In this document: one piece after another, positions 14,374 to 23,181 of the stretch | Numbering within the stretch: position 1 is the stretch's first letter | How the letters are laid out: each line of letters starts with the position of its first letter | NCBI GenBank assembly: GCA_036652035.1 | Contig: JAVVWR010000037.1 | Coordinates: 1 to 31,202, forward strand | From: JAEZVV01 sp036652035 | GTDB taxonomy: Bacteria; Pseudomonadota; Gammaproteobacteria; Burkholderiales; Burkholderiaceae_F | Direction: 5' to 3' | Length of the DNA: 31,202 nt | The notes under the pieces: generated by a model | What the model was told of the DNA's origin: nothing | Seen by the model: the letters and a program-made list of their open reading frames with translations, nothing else | Database searches by the model: none | Program-made: the position numbers and the translations under genes

Positions 14374-15351
14374 ATGAAGACCTTTGCCATCCGCCTCGAC
14401 GAGCACGGCGGTCCCGAGAAAATGAGGCTTGCCGAGATCGAGGTGGGCGAGCCCGGCCCGGACGAGGTCCGCATTCGCCAGCGCGCGATCGGCCTTAATT
14501 TCATCGACATCTATTTCCGCAGCGGGCTTTACACCTCGCCGCTGCCGCACGGTCTGGGTTTTGAGGGCGCGGGCGAGGTCGAAGCGGTGGGCAAGAACGT
14601 CACTTATCTCAAGGTCGGCGATCGCGTCGCTTACGGCCAGGGCCCGCTGGGCGCTTACGCCCAGACCCGGGTTCTGCCGGCGGCCACGGTGGTCAGGCTG
14701 CCGCGCGGCATCGGCTTCGAAGAGGCGGCGGCGGTGATGTTGAAGGGCCTCACCGTTCAGTATCTGTTTCGCCAGACCTACCGTCTGCAGGGCAACGAGA
14801 CCGTTCTGTTTCACGCTGCGGCCGGTGGCGTCGGCCTGATCGCCTGCCAGTGGGCGCGTGCTCTCGGGGTCAAGCTGATCGGTACGGTCAGCTCGCCCGA
14901 GAAGGCCAAGCTCGCGATGGACAACGGCGCCTGGGCGACGATCGATTACTCGAAGGAAAACTTCGCCGAACGCGTCAAGGAATTGACCGCTGGCGCCAAG
15001 GTGCCGGTGGTCTACGACGGCGTCGGCAAGGACACCTGGGAAGGCTCGCTCGACTGCCTGCAGCCGCGCGGGCTGATGGTGAGCTTTGGCAATGCGTCGG
15101 GGGCGGTCACTGGCGTCAACCTTGGAATTCTCGCCACCAAGGGTTCGCTCTTTGTGACGCGGCCGACGCTCGCCACTCACGTTGTGCCGCGCGCGCGGCT
15201 TGAAGCCTCGGCCAAGGAACTGTTCGAGCTGATGAAGGCGGGCAAGATCAAGGTCAAGATCGATCGGGTTTACCCGCTGGCCGATGTCGCCCGTGCCCAC
15301 ACGGAACTCGCGGCGCGCAAAACCACCGGTTCTTCGGTCCTGATTCCCTGA
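14374..15351 (+). CDS. Quinone oxidoreductase, zinc-independent MDR family
   Basis: The 325-residue cytoplasmic enzyme belongs to the medium-chain dehydrogenase/reductase family of QorA-type NADPH:quinone reductases. Seen are the N-terminal GLNFIDIYFRSGLY (about 40-53), GFEGAGEVEAVG, VMLKGLTVQYL, the nucleotide-binding motif AAAGGVG (148-154) followed by GTVSSPEKAKLA, and the C-terminal VYPLADVARAHTELAARKTTGSSVL. The zinc-binding residues of alcohol dehydrogenases are absent, as expected. AGGAG lies 8 bases before the ATG at 14374; the long open frame upstream reads through the DMT gene in another frame. It ends at a clear terminator. Possible roles are quinone reduction or alkenal detoxification; the true substrate is unknown. 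Confidence 0.94.
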   Translation: MKTFAIRLDEHGGPEKMRLAEIEVGEPGPDEVRIRQRAIGLNFIDIYFRSGLYTSPLPHGLGFEGAGEVEAVGKNVTYLKVGDRVAYGQGPLGAYAQTRVLPAATVVRLPRGIGFEEAAAVMLKGLTVQYLFRQTYRLQGNETVLFHAAAGGVGLIACQWARALGVKLIGTVSSPEKAKLAMDNGAWATIDYSKENFAERVKELTAGAKVPVVYDGVGKDTWEGSLDCLQPRGLMVSFGNASGAVTGVNLGILATKGSLFVTRPTLATHVVPRARLEASAKELFELMKAGKIKVKIDRVYPLADVARAHTELAARKTTGSSVLIP

Positions 15352-15359
15352 CGGAAGGG

Positions 15360-15398
15360 GCCGGAGCGAGGGTTGAACCACGCTCCGGCTTGATTTTT
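15360..15398 (+). terminator. Rho-independent terminator of the quinone oxidoreductase gene
   Basis: Nine-bp perfect arms GCCGGAGCG (15360-15368) and CGCTCCGGC (15381-15389) are followed by TTGATTTTT. It overlaps the last bases of the convergent narK gene. Confidence 0.85.
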
Positions 15399-16704
15399 AG
15401 CAGCGGTTGGGGGCATCCGGCCGGTCGTAATAGAGCCAGTTGAGGATCAGGATCGCCACGAAGATCGCGATCGTGACCTCGAACATTGAGCTGGGTGAAA
15501 ACTCAGCCAGCATGACGCCGAAGGTGAAGGGGCCATAGGCACCGATCGCACTGGTCCAACCGACCACGGCGCCCCCCTGGAGCGGAGGGAAGAGCGCGCC
15601 CATCTGTTCGGTGGTCGAGGCGTTGCCGACGCCAGTCCAGAAAAAGACCCATAGCATCGCGGCGAGCCAGACCCAGAAGCCATCGGCGTTGGTGGGGTGG
15701 TAGGACCACAGGAACGCCAGTCCGACCAAGGTCATGATCGCCATCACCGTGGTCACCCGGCCACCCCGGTACTTATCGGAAAACGGTCCGGCGATCACGC
15801 GCGAGGCCGCCCCGACCATGGGGCCAAGAAAGGCATAGAGAATCGGATTGGGCGCGTTGGCCACGCCTTCGAACGTGTTACGGCCGAGCAGACCCATCTG
15901 TGCGCCCAGGCCGGCAAAGGTGGCGAAGGTGCCGTAATAGAACAGCGTCATGAACCAGGTGTGCTTGTTGCCGAGAATGGCCCACTGCTGACTGAAGTTG
16001 GCATGGATCGGCACGTTGCGCAGGAAGAACCAGGCGGCCAGAGTCACCAGGATCACGAAGGGGACGTAGACCCAGGCAGCGTTTTGGAGCCAGACGACTT
16101 TGATTGCCGTACTCGCAGCCTGAATGGTTTGCGGTGAACCCAGAGCGGCGAGGATTGCAAACCCGATGACCCAGGGCGTGACGAACTGGACCAGGCTGGT
16201 GCCGAAGTCCGACAAGCCACCTTGCACGCCAAGGGCGGTGCCCTTCTGGCTTTTGGGGAAGAAATATGAAGTGCTCGCCATCAGGCCGGAAAAAGTGCCA
16301 CCGCCGATGCCGCTCAGCGCCCCGAGCAGCAGCAGGACCGAGTACGGCGTGTGCGGGTTTTGCACCACCCAGATCCAGCCTAAGAGGGGCACCAGAAGAA
16401 GCGCAGTCGACAAGGTGACGAGCAGTCGAGTGCCGAGGATGGGCGGCAGAAAGGTCCAGAAAATACGCAGGGTGCCCGCGGATAGACCAACCATGGCGAC
16501 CAGCCAGTACAGCTGCCGATGGCTCAGGTCGAAGCCGACACCGTTGAGATGCGGCGCCAGCGCCGGCACCAGGAACCAGGCGCAAAAGCCGAGGGTCAGA
16601 CTGACGGTACTGATCCAGGTTGTGCGCCAGGCGAGGCCCTTGTCCCACGATTTGGGGTCTTCGGGGTTCCAGTTGGCGAGGCTCGAGTGGCTAGGAGAAT
16701 TCAT
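15397..16704 (-). CDS. narK: Nitrate/nitrite transporter, NarK family (MFS)
   Basis: The 435-residue, twelve-helix inner-membrane protein moves nitrate in and/or nitrite out for the adjacent reductase. Both substrate-binding arginines of the family appear to be present: R80 (GLSAGTLRIFW) and R302 (GAASRVIAGPFSDKYRGGRV), corresponding to E. coli R89 and R305. Nitrate-signature stretches are GIGGGTFSGLMAST (about 132-145) and GVGNASTTEQM (about 358-368). GGAG lies 10 bases before the start. It is last on the narGHI strand, 192 bases after narI with a strong hairpin between, so may be partly uncoupled from the reductase genes. Whether it is a nitrate/proton or nitrate/nitrite type cannot be told here. 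Confidence 0.94.
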   Translation of the reverse strand: MNSPSHSSLANWNPEDPKSWDKGLAWRTTWISTVSLTLGFCAWFLVPALAPHLNGVGFDLSHRQLYWLVAMVGLSAGTLRIFWTFLPPILGTRLLVTLSTALLLVPLLGWIWVVQNPHTPYSVLLLLGALSGIGGGTFSGLMASTSYFFPKSQKGTALGVQGGLSDFGTSLVQFVTPWVIGFAILAALGSPQTIQAASTAIKVVWLQNAAWVYVPFVILVTLAAWFFLRNVPIHANFSQQWAILGNKHTWFMTLFYYGTFATFAGLGAQMGLLGRNTFEGVANAPNPILYAFLGPMVGAASRVIAGPFSDKYRGGRVTTVMAIMTLVGLAFLWSYHPTNADGFWVWLAAMLWVFFWTGVGNASTTEQMGALFPPLQGGAVVGWTSAIGAYGPFTFGVMLAEFSPSSMFEVTIAIFVAILILNWLYYDRPDAPNRC

Positions 16705-16742
16705 CTTGTGTGCACTCCGTGTCCAAGCATGACGGCCAGATG

Positions 16743-16788
16743 GGCGCGGGTTGGCGGGCAGCGTTGATTAAGGTGCCCGGCCCGCGCC
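16743..16788 (-). promoter_or_regulatory. Intercistronic hairpin narI-narK
   Basis: GGCGCGGG (16743-16750) pairs with CCCGCGCC (16781-16788), and inside it CGGGCA (16755-16760) pairs with TGCCCG (16774-16779); unpaired are 4 bases on one side, 1 on the other, and a 13-base loop. It ends 38 bases before narK. No T run follows on the minus strand. Likely an RNA-processing, stabilising or attenuating structure. Confidence 0.55.
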
Positions 16789-16896
16789 AGCGGGGTCGGG
16801 ATGGCTGCAGATTTATTGCCGGGGCAAGGCCGGAGAGGCGATGGCTGGGCCGGTCGCGCCGCCGACTCAAGCAAGCCCCGTGATGGGTCTTGGAAG

Positions 16897-17595
16897 TCAC
16901 CCCAGTCGCCGCATCAGCTGGTAGCGGCGGGGGATGTAAAGCACAGTCGCAAAGCCGCTCCAGATATGCACCAGGCGGGTAAAGGGAAGAAGCAGAAAGA
17001 CCGTGAATCCGCTGAAGATATGCAATTTGTAGATTAGCGGCGCATCGACCATCAGGGTCCAGGCGTCGGCCTGAAACATGACCACGCCGCGCGCCCATAG
17101 ACCGAAGACGATCAGGCTTGCGCCGGTGTCGTCGTAGAGCGCTGAATAGCTCACGCAGCCCGCGCCCAACAACAGGGTGAGCAGCAGCCACCCGTCGATG
17201 AAGATATCCATCGGGCGGCTGGTGGCGCGGACACGGGAATTGGTCAGGCGGCGGTGTAGCAGGATGATCAGACCCACGATGGCCAACAGCATGAAGAAGC
17301 TGCCGATGATGACTTCGAGCCACTGGTGCATGACGGGGGTCACGCGCAACAGGTCGAACAGCCACAGCGGAGTGAACAGCCCGCCGATGTGCCCGAAGAA
17401 CAGCCCGAGGACGCCGATGTGGAACAAGTTGCTGCCCAGACGCAGCGACTTCGAGGACCAGATTTCTGAACTCGCGCTCTTCCACGTATAGGGGGCGAGC
17501 ACGTAACGCAGCAGGCTGCCGATCAGCATCACGGCGAGTGCGATATAGGGAAAGATGCCGAGCACGAAAGCGTCGATGTAATGAGCCAAAGTCAT
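16897..17595 (-). CDS. narI: Respiratory nitrate reductase gamma subunit (diheme cytochrome b)
   Basis: NarI takes electrons from quinol at the periplasmic side and passes them through two b hemes to NarH. The 232-residue protein has five hydrophobic helices. The four heme-ligand histidines are seen as H59 and H69 (NLFHIGVLGLFFGH) and H192 and H210 (KLHIFSGFTVFLLLPFTRLVH), with the same 10- and 18-residue spacings as E. coli H56/H66 and H187/H205. GGAGG lies 6 bases before the ATG, 15 bases after the narH stop. In the common order narGHJI, narJ would be here; there is no room for it. It lies in the inner membrane with NarG and NarH on the cytoplasmic face. Confidence 0.97.
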   Translation of the reverse strand: MTLAHYIDAFVLGIFPYIALAVMLIGSLLRYVLAPYTWKSASSEIWSSKSLRLGSNLFHIGVLGLFFGHIGGLFTPLWLFDLLRVTPVMHQWLEVIIGSFFMLLAIVGLIILLHRRLTNSRVRATSRPMDIFIDGWLLLTLLLGAGCVSYSALYDDTGASLIVFGLWARGVVMFQADAWTLMVDAPLIYKLHIFSGFTVFLLLPFTRLVHIWSGFATVLYIPRRYQLMRRLG

Positions 17596-17610
17596 GGTCG
17601 CCTCCGCGCT

Positions 17611-19149
17611 TTAGCGCGCCTTGATCGGAATGAACTTGCTGCGTGCGGCCATCGGCCGCCCAAACAACTCCTGCGCGCGTGCATTGCCACTCTCGCCTGC
17701 GCCAAAGGCAAAACCGCATTCGCCCTGTTCGGTGTGGGTGTCAAACGCGGTTTGGCTGTAGGCGCGGTGGGAGCTTGGCACGACGAAGCGATCCTCGTAG
17801 TTGGCGATCGCCATGTAGCGGTGCATCTCGATCGCCTGCTCGACGCTTAGATTGGCCTGAGCCAGAACGGCCGAGTTGTCGCGCCCGAACACGTTTTTCT
17901 CTCTCATGTAGGCGCGCATTGCCAGCATTTTTTCGAGCGCCTCGGCCACCGGTTTCTCGTCGCCCGCGGCGAGCAGATTGGCGAGGTATTGGAGCGGGAT
18001 ACGCAGACTGCGTACGTCGGGCAGCTCGCCCGTGATCGGGATCTGTCCCTGGCTTGCGGCGGTCGAGATCGGCGAGAGCGGCGGCACATACCAGACCATC
18101 GGCAGGGTGCGGTACTCGGGGTGCAGCGGCAGCGCCACCTTCCAGTCAACCACCATCTTGTGCACTGGGGAGTGGCGCGCGGCTTCCAGCCAGGCCTCCG
18201 GCACGCCGTCCTTTCTTGCCTGAGCGATCACGGCCGGGTCGTTGGGGTCAAGAAAGACTTTCAGCTGCGCGGGGTAGAGGTCCTTTTCCGAGGCAACCGA
18301 GGCGGCCTGTTCGATGCGATCGGCGTCATAAAGCATCACGCCCAGATAGCGGATGCGGCCGACGCAGGTTTCCGAGCACACGGTGGGCTGGCCGCTCTCG
18401 ATGCGCGGGTAGCAGAAGGTGCACTTCTCGGCCTTGCCGGTGGTCCAGTTGTAATAGATTTTCTTGTAGGGGCAGCCCGAGACGCACATGCGCCAGCCGC
18501 GGCATTTGTCCTGGTCCACCAGGACGATGCCGTCTTCCTCGCGCTTGTAGATCGAGCCCGAGGGGCAGCTCGCCACGCACGCCGGATTGAGGCAGTGCTC
18601 GCACAGCCGCGGCAGATACATCAGGAAGGTGTTTTCGTATTCGCCGTACATCGCTTTTTGCATGGCGTCGAAATTGACGTCGCGCGAGCGTTGGGAAAAT
18701 TCACCGCCGAGGTTGTCTTCCCAGGCCGCGCTGCCGTTGATCTTGGCCATCGGCTTGCCTGTCACCAGCGACAGCGGCCGCGCCGTCGGCGGCGTTTTCA
18801 ATTCTGGCGCGTTCTGCAGGCGGGCGTAATCAAAGGTGTAAGGGTCGTAGTAGTCGTCGATCTCGGGCAGGTGCGGGTTGGCAAAGATCTTGGACAAGAG
18901 GCCGAGCTTGCCGCCTTGTTTCAAGACCAGTTTGCCGTTGGCTTTGAGCTCCCAGCCGCCCTGCCATTGCTCCTGGTTCTCCCACTGCTTGGGGTAGCCC
19001 ACGCCGGGCTTGGTCTCGACGTTATTGAACCAGGCGTATTCAACGCCTTCGCGATTGGTCCAGACGTTTTTGCAGGTGACCGAGCAGGTGTGGCAGCCGA
19101 TGCACTTGTCGAGGTTCATGACCATGCCAATCTGAGCGCGCACTTTCAT
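17611..19149 (-). CDS. narH: Respiratory nitrate reductase beta subunit (iron-sulfur)
   Basis: NarH relays electrons from the NarI hemes to NarG through four iron-sulfur clusters. The product has 512 residues, the same as E. coli NarH. The cysteine groups are complete: C16, C19, C22 and C26 in CIGCHTCSVTCKNVW; CEHCLNPACVASCPSG; CRGWRMCVSGCPYKK; and KCTFCYPRIESGQPTVCSETC. The Trp in CRGWRMC replaces a Cys and is normal, since it makes a [3Fe-4S] cluster. The ATG shares one base with the narG stop (TGATG), so translation is coupled; the open frame continues upstream in an overlapping narG frame but without homology. It has no signal peptide and sits on the cytoplasmic side. Confidence 0.97.
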   Translation of the reverse strand: MKVRAQIGMVMNLDKCIGCHTCSVTCKNVWTNREGVEYAWFNNVETKPGVGYPKQWENQEQWQGGWELKANGKLVLKQGGKLGLLSKIFANPHLPEIDDYYDPYTFDYARLQNAPELKTPPTARPLSLVTGKPMAKINGSAAWEDNLGGEFSQRSRDVNFDAMQKAMYGEYENTFLMYLPRLCEHCLNPACVASCPSGSIYKREEDGIVLVDQDKCRGWRMCVSGCPYKKIYYNWTTGKAEKCTFCYPRIESGQPTVCSETCVGRIRYLGVMLYDADRIEQAASVASEKDLYPAQLKVFLDPNDPAVIAQARKDGVPEAWLEAARHSPVHKMVVDWKVALPLHPEYRTLPMVWYVPPLSPISTAASQGQIPITGELPDVRSLRIPLQYLANLLAAGDEKPVAEALEKMLAMRAYMREKNVFGRDNSAVLAQANLSVEQAIEMHRYMAIANYEDRFVVPSSHRAYSQTAFDTHTEQGECGFAFGAGESGNARAQELFGRPMAARSKFIPIKAR

Positions 19150-22100
19150 CACAAGGCTCCTTCGCGCGCCGGCGCGTCCATCCAGTCGACTTTGGCCATC
19201 TTTCTCAGCAGGACGAATTCGTCGCGGTTGGCGCCGATGGTGCCGTAGTAGTTGAAGCCGTAACTCTGTTGCGCGTAGCCGCCGATCATGTGGGTGGGGT
19301 TGATCACCACTCGCGTCGCCGAGTTGTGGATTCCGCCACGCGTGCCGCTGATCTCTGACCCCGGCGTATTGATCGTCTTCTCGGTGGCGTGGCTCATGAT
19401 GCACATGCCCGCCGGCAAGCGCTGGCTGACGATGGCGCGAGCCACCAGGGCGCCGTTGACGTTCCAGGCCTCGATCCAATCGTTGTCGACGATGCCGGCG
19501 CGGGCCGCGTCGTCTTCGGCGATCCAGATCGCCGGTCCGCCCCGTGACAGGGTCAGCATTCGTTCGTTGTCGTAGAAGGTCGAGTGGATGCCCCACTTTT
19601 GGTGCGTGGTCAGGAAATTGAGGGTGACTGCCGGGTTGCCGTTGGGCTTGAGACTCTCGACGCCGAGGGTGGCGCGAGGGTCGATCGGCGCCTTGTAAGT
19701 CACCAAGGCCTGGCCGAAGGCGCGCATCCACTCGTGGTCTTGATAGAAGTGCTGGCGACCGGTGAGCGTGCGCCACGGCAGCAGCAGGTTGACGTTGGTC
19801 CAGAACGCGGCATAGGGCTCGGCTTCGCTCTCGATTCCGCTCCAGTCGGCGCCGGTCATGACCTTGCGTGGCTGAGCTTCGAGATCGGTAAAGCGGATCC
19901 GCTCGCCCGATCTTGGTCGGGAGAGATAACTGCCGTCTTTCCCGCTCAGCTGCTGAAAGGTCTCCCAAGACCGCACCGACACCGCGCCGTGAGTCTCGGG
20001 GGAGAGGGCCAGAATCATGTTCGCGGCATCGATGTCGGTGCTGATCCGCGGCAGGCCGTGCGAGACGCCCGCCTCGGTCACCACGCCGTTGTCGGCCGCC
20101 AGTTCCGTTAACTCGGCAGTGACGGTCCAGTGCAGACCCTTGCTGGTGACTCCCAGCTTTTCCAGCAAGGGACCGATCGAGGCGAACTTGCGGTGCAGGT
20201 TGGCATAGTCGCGCTCGACCACGGTCATCGCGGGCGCGGTCTTGCCGGGAATCAGATCGACCTCGCCGCGTTTCCAGTCCGCCACGCCCAATGCCTGGCC
20301 GAGCTCGTGCGGCGAGTCGTGGCCGAGAGGCGTCAGCACCAGGTCTTGCTCGACCGGCAGATCGCGCGCCAGCTCGGACACCTTGGCCGACAGCCGCAAG
20401 AAGATATCGAAGTCGCTCTTGGCATCCCAGGCCGGATCCACCGCTTTCACGAAGGGATGGATAAAGGAGTGCATGTCGGTGGTGTTGAGATCGTTTTTCT
20501 CGTAGAAGGTCGCTGCCGGCAACACGATGTCCGAGTACAGCGCCGTGGTCGACATGCGGAAGTCGAGCGTGGTGAGCAGGTCGAGCTTTCCTTCGGGGGC
20601 GATCTCGCGCCAGCGCACTTCCAGTGGCCGTGGGTCCTCGGCGCCGAGTTCGGCTCCGAGAATTCCGCTTTGCGTGCCGAGCAGGTGTTTGAGAAAGTAT
20701 TCGTGGCCCTTGCCCGAGCTCCCTAGCAGGTTGGCGCGCCAGATGATCAAGCAGCGTGGGAAGCTTTCGGGGGCGTCGATATCTTCGACCGCGAACTGCA
20801 GGCTGCCGTTCTTAAGCCCGCGTACCGCGTAGTCCTTGGGGTCCATGCCGGCGGCGGTGGCATCGCGGCATAACTGGAAGGGATTGGTGTTGAGCTGTGG
20901 TGCGCTCGGCAGCCAGCCCATGCGTTCTGAGCGAACGTTGAAGTCGATGAAGCTGCCGCCGTACCGGGCCCGATCCGCCAGCGGTGAGAGCAGTTCGGAG
21001 ACCGCCATTTTTTCGTAACGCCACTGATTGGTGTGAGCGTAGAAAAACGAGGTCGCATTCATCTGCCGGGGGGGGCGGCTCCAGTCGAGCGCGAAGGAGA
21101 AATTGGCCCAGCCCGCGGTCGGCCGGATTTTTTCCTGGCCGACGTAGTGGCACCAGCCGCCGCCGACCACACCGACCGTGCCGCACATCATCAGCAGATT
21201 GATGACCGCGCGATACGTGTTGTCGGTGTGGAACCACTGGTTGACGCCCGCGCCCATCAGCACCGATGAGCGACCGCGGGTAGCAGCGGCATTGCTGGCG
21301 AATTCGCGCGCAAGCCGGATCGCGTCGGCCGCCGGGACGCCCGTGATGCGCTCTTGCCAGGCTGGGGTATAGGGCTTGTTGTCGTCAAAACCGGTGGCAG
21401 CGTTTTCGTCGGCCAGTCCGCGCGCGAGGCCGTAATTGGCGGCGGTGAGGTCAAAGACCGTGGTGACCAGCACTTCGCCTTCGGGCAGCAGAAGCTTCTT
21501 GACCGGAACCTTGCGCAGCAGAACCTGGGTGCCCTGGTCGTTGGCGGGGAAGTGCTCGTGCGCGATGCCGCCGAAATAAGGCAGGGCAAGGCTCACCTCG
21601 CCGTCGCGATGCTCGAGCATCGACAATGCGAGCGTGACTTCGGCGCCGCTGCCGCCGTCCTTCTGGTCGAGGTTCCATTGGCCCGCGTCCTGGCCCGCTT
21701 CCTGGTTCCAGCGAAAGCCGATCGAACCCTGCGGCGCAACCCAGCGGCCGCTGGCCTCGTCGAAGGCGACCGTTTTCCATTCGGCGTTGCTGGGGCTGGC
21801 GAGCTGATCAGCGAAGTCCGAGCCGCGCAAGGTGCGGCCGGGCTGGTAGTGATCGCCGTGGCGATCGAGCCGGACCAGGATCGGCATGTCGGTCAGGCGC
21901 CGCAGATAGTCGACGAAATACGGTTCGGGCTGGTCGAGCAGGAACTCTTTCATCACCACATGGCCCATCGCCAGCGCGAGCGCGGCGTCGGTGCCTTGCT
22001 TGGGGTGGACCCACCAGTCGGCGTTCTTGGTGACCTCGACGTAGTCGGGCATCACTGCCACGACCTTGGTGCCGTTGTAGCGCGCCTCGATCAGGAAGTG

Positions 22101-22889
22101 GGCGTCGGGCGTGCGCGTCATCGAGATGTTCGTGCCCCAGACGATCACGTAGCCCGAGCGGTACCAGGCGAGCGACTCCGGCACGTCGGTCTGCTCGCCC
22201 CAGGTCTGGGGGCTGGCCGGTGGCAAATCGCAATACCAGTCATAGAAGCTGAGGATGGTGCCGCCAAAGAGCGACAGATAGCGCGTGCCGGCGCCGTAAG
22301 ACACTAGCGAATAGGCCGGAATCGGTGAGAAGCCGACCACGCGGTCGGGTCCCCACTGGCGCGCGGTCTGCAGATGCGCTGCGGCGGTGATCTCGATCGC
22401 CTCGTCCCAGCTGCTGCGAACCAGGCCACCCAGTCCGCGTGCTTCCTTCACCGAGCGGCTCTTGACGGGATCGTCGACGATGGCCTTCCAGGCTTCGAGT
22501 GGGGCCAGGGTTTTGCGCGCTTCGCGCCACAGGGCCAGCAGGCGGGCGCGTCCCATCGGGTGCTTGATGCGGTTGGCGCTATAGAGGTACCAGCTGAACG
22601 AAGCGCCGCGTGGACAGCCGCGCGGTTCATGGTTGGGCATGTCGGCTGGGGTGCGGGGGTAATCGGTCTGCTGCGTCTCCCAGGTGACGATGCCGCCCTT
22701 GACGTAGACCTTCCAACTGCAAGACCCGGTGCAGTTCACGCCATGAGTGGAGCGGACGATCTTGTCGTGCGCCCAGCGGCCGCGGTAGCCCACTTCCCAC
22801 GAGCGGTCACCGTTGGTGACGGCGCCCCAGTCGTTGGAATAGGTATCGGTGGTGCGTTGAAAGAAGCTGAAGCTTTCGAGATAGCCCAT
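19149..22889 (-). CDS. narG: Respiratory nitrate reductase alpha subunit (molybdenum)
   Basis: NarG is the catalytic subunit that reduces nitrate to nitrite with Mo-bis-MGD. The 1246 residues match E. coli NarG (1247). The FS0 cluster ligands H49, C53, C57 and C92 are seen (HGVNCTGSC and RGCPRG), each one residue earlier than in E. coli, and the Mo-ligand Asp is D221 in YDWYCDLPPASPQTWGEQTD (D222 in E. coli). The C-terminal molybdopterin-binding part with NSATRVVINPTHMIGGYAQ is intact. GAGG lies 8 bases before the ATG. It is the first gene of narGHIK; narJ starts 292 bases away on the other strand. It is on the cytoplasmic face of the membrane. Confidence 0.98.
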   Translation of the reverse strand: MGYLESFSFFQRTTDTYSNDWGAVTNGDRSWEVGYRGRWAHDKIVRSTHGVNCTGSCSWKVYVKGGIVTWETQQTDYPRTPADMPNHEPRGCPRGASFSWYLYSANRIKHPMGRARLLALWREARKTLAPLEAWKAIVDDPVKSRSVKEARGLGGLVRSSWDEAIEITAAAHLQTARQWGPDRVVGFSPIPAYSLVSYGAGTRYLSLFGGTILSFYDWYCDLPPASPQTWGEQTDVPESLAWYRSGYVIVWGTNISMTRTPDAHFLIEARYNGTKVVAVMPDYVEVTKNADWWVHPKQGTDAALALAMGHVVMKEFLLDQPEPYFVDYLRRLTDMPILVRLDRHGDHYQPGRTLRGSDFADQLASPSNAEWKTVAFDEASGRWVAPQGSIGFRWNQEAGQDAGQWNLDQKDGGSGAEVTLALSMLEHRDGEVSLALPYFGGIAHEHFPANDQGTQVLLRKVPVKKLLLPEGEVLVTTVFDLTAANYGLARGLADENAATGFDDNKPYTPAWQERITGVPAADAIRLAREFASNAAATRGRSSVLMGAGVNQWFHTDNTYRAVINLLMMCGTVGVVGGGWCHYVGQEKIRPTAGWANFSFALDWSRPPRQMNATSFFYAHTNQWRYEKMAVSELLSPLADRARYGGSFIDFNVRSERMGWLPSAPQLNTNPFQLCRDATAAGMDPKDYAVRGLKNGSLQFAVEDIDAPESFPRCLIIWRANLLGSSGKGHEYFLKHLLGTQSGILGAELGAEDPRPLEVRWREIAPEGKLDLLTTLDFRMSTTALYSDIVLPAATFYEKNDLNTTDMHSFIHPFVKAVDPAWDAKSDFDIFLRLSAKVSELARDLPVEQDLVLTPLGHDSPHELGQALGVADWKRGEVDLIPGKTAPAMTVVERDYANLHRKFASIGPLLEKLGVTSKGLHWTVTAELTELAADNGVVTEAGVSHGLPRISTDIDAANMILALSPETHGAVSVRSWETFQQLSGKDGSYLSRPRSGERIRFTDLEAQPRKVMTGADWSGIESEAEPYAAFWTNVNLLLPWRTLTGRQHFYQDHEWMRAFGQALVTYKAPIDPRATLGVESLKPNGNPAVTLNFLTTHQKWGIHSTFYDNERMLTLSRGGPAIWIAEDDAARAGIVDNDWIEAWNVNGALVARAIVSQRLPAGMCIMSHATEKTINTPGSEISGTRGGIHNSATRVVINPTHMIGGYAQQSYGFNYYGTIGANRDEFVLLRKMAKVDWMDAPAREGAL

Positions 22890-23181
22890 CGTTCAACCTC
22901 GCCCTCAAAGCCCGGCTGGACGCCGCGAGATGAGAGTGTGGAATGCCCTGGTTGCGGCCGTCAATGAACGCGGCGTATGTCATTTGAAAGTCTCAATCGG
23001 GCATGCCGGTCCTTCGCTTGATCCATCACCTCGTGAGATCGGGTGACTCGCTTTTTGTTGTTTCACCGCCAATCGGTGGGACTGACCGAGCTTGGATCGG
23101 TCGAGGTCCGCGACCGCGGCGCTCGACAGGGCTAGTCCGCCCGGTGCATGCTCGACACCACTATCCCGCGGGAGTCGATTG
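22890..23181. promoter_or_regulatory. Divergent promoter region narG / narJ
   Basis: This 292-base gap must start narGHIK leftward and narJ rightward. A TTGA-N5-TCAA stretch (22984-22996) is one base short of an FNR site. The narJ side holds repeated ACCG/CGGT inverted repeats. No perfect FNR site, NarL heptamer pair or promoter boxes were found by eye. Confidence 0.5.
23064..23116 (+). repeat. Chain of ACCG/CGGT inverted repeats before narJ
   Basis: Three short inverted repeats follow one another: CACCG/CGGTG (23064-23068 with 23074-23078, 5-base loop); GACCGA/TCGGTC (23084-23089 with 23097-23102, 7-base loop); CGGTCG/CGACCG (23098-23103 with 23111-23116, 7-base loop). The last two share bases and so cannot form together. 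In RNA they would be alternative hairpins of the narJ leader; in DNA they could be regulator half-sites. Confidence 0.45.

Noticed and set aside
17611..19149. Missing cysteine in the third NarH cluster
   Set aside because: The Trp in CRGWRMC is the normal residue for the [3Fe-4S] cluster of NarH, not damage.
22984..22996. FNR site between narG and narJ
   Set aside because: The halves TTGA and TCAA are separated by 5 bases, not 6, and the inner T and A of the consensus are missing, so it is not called.
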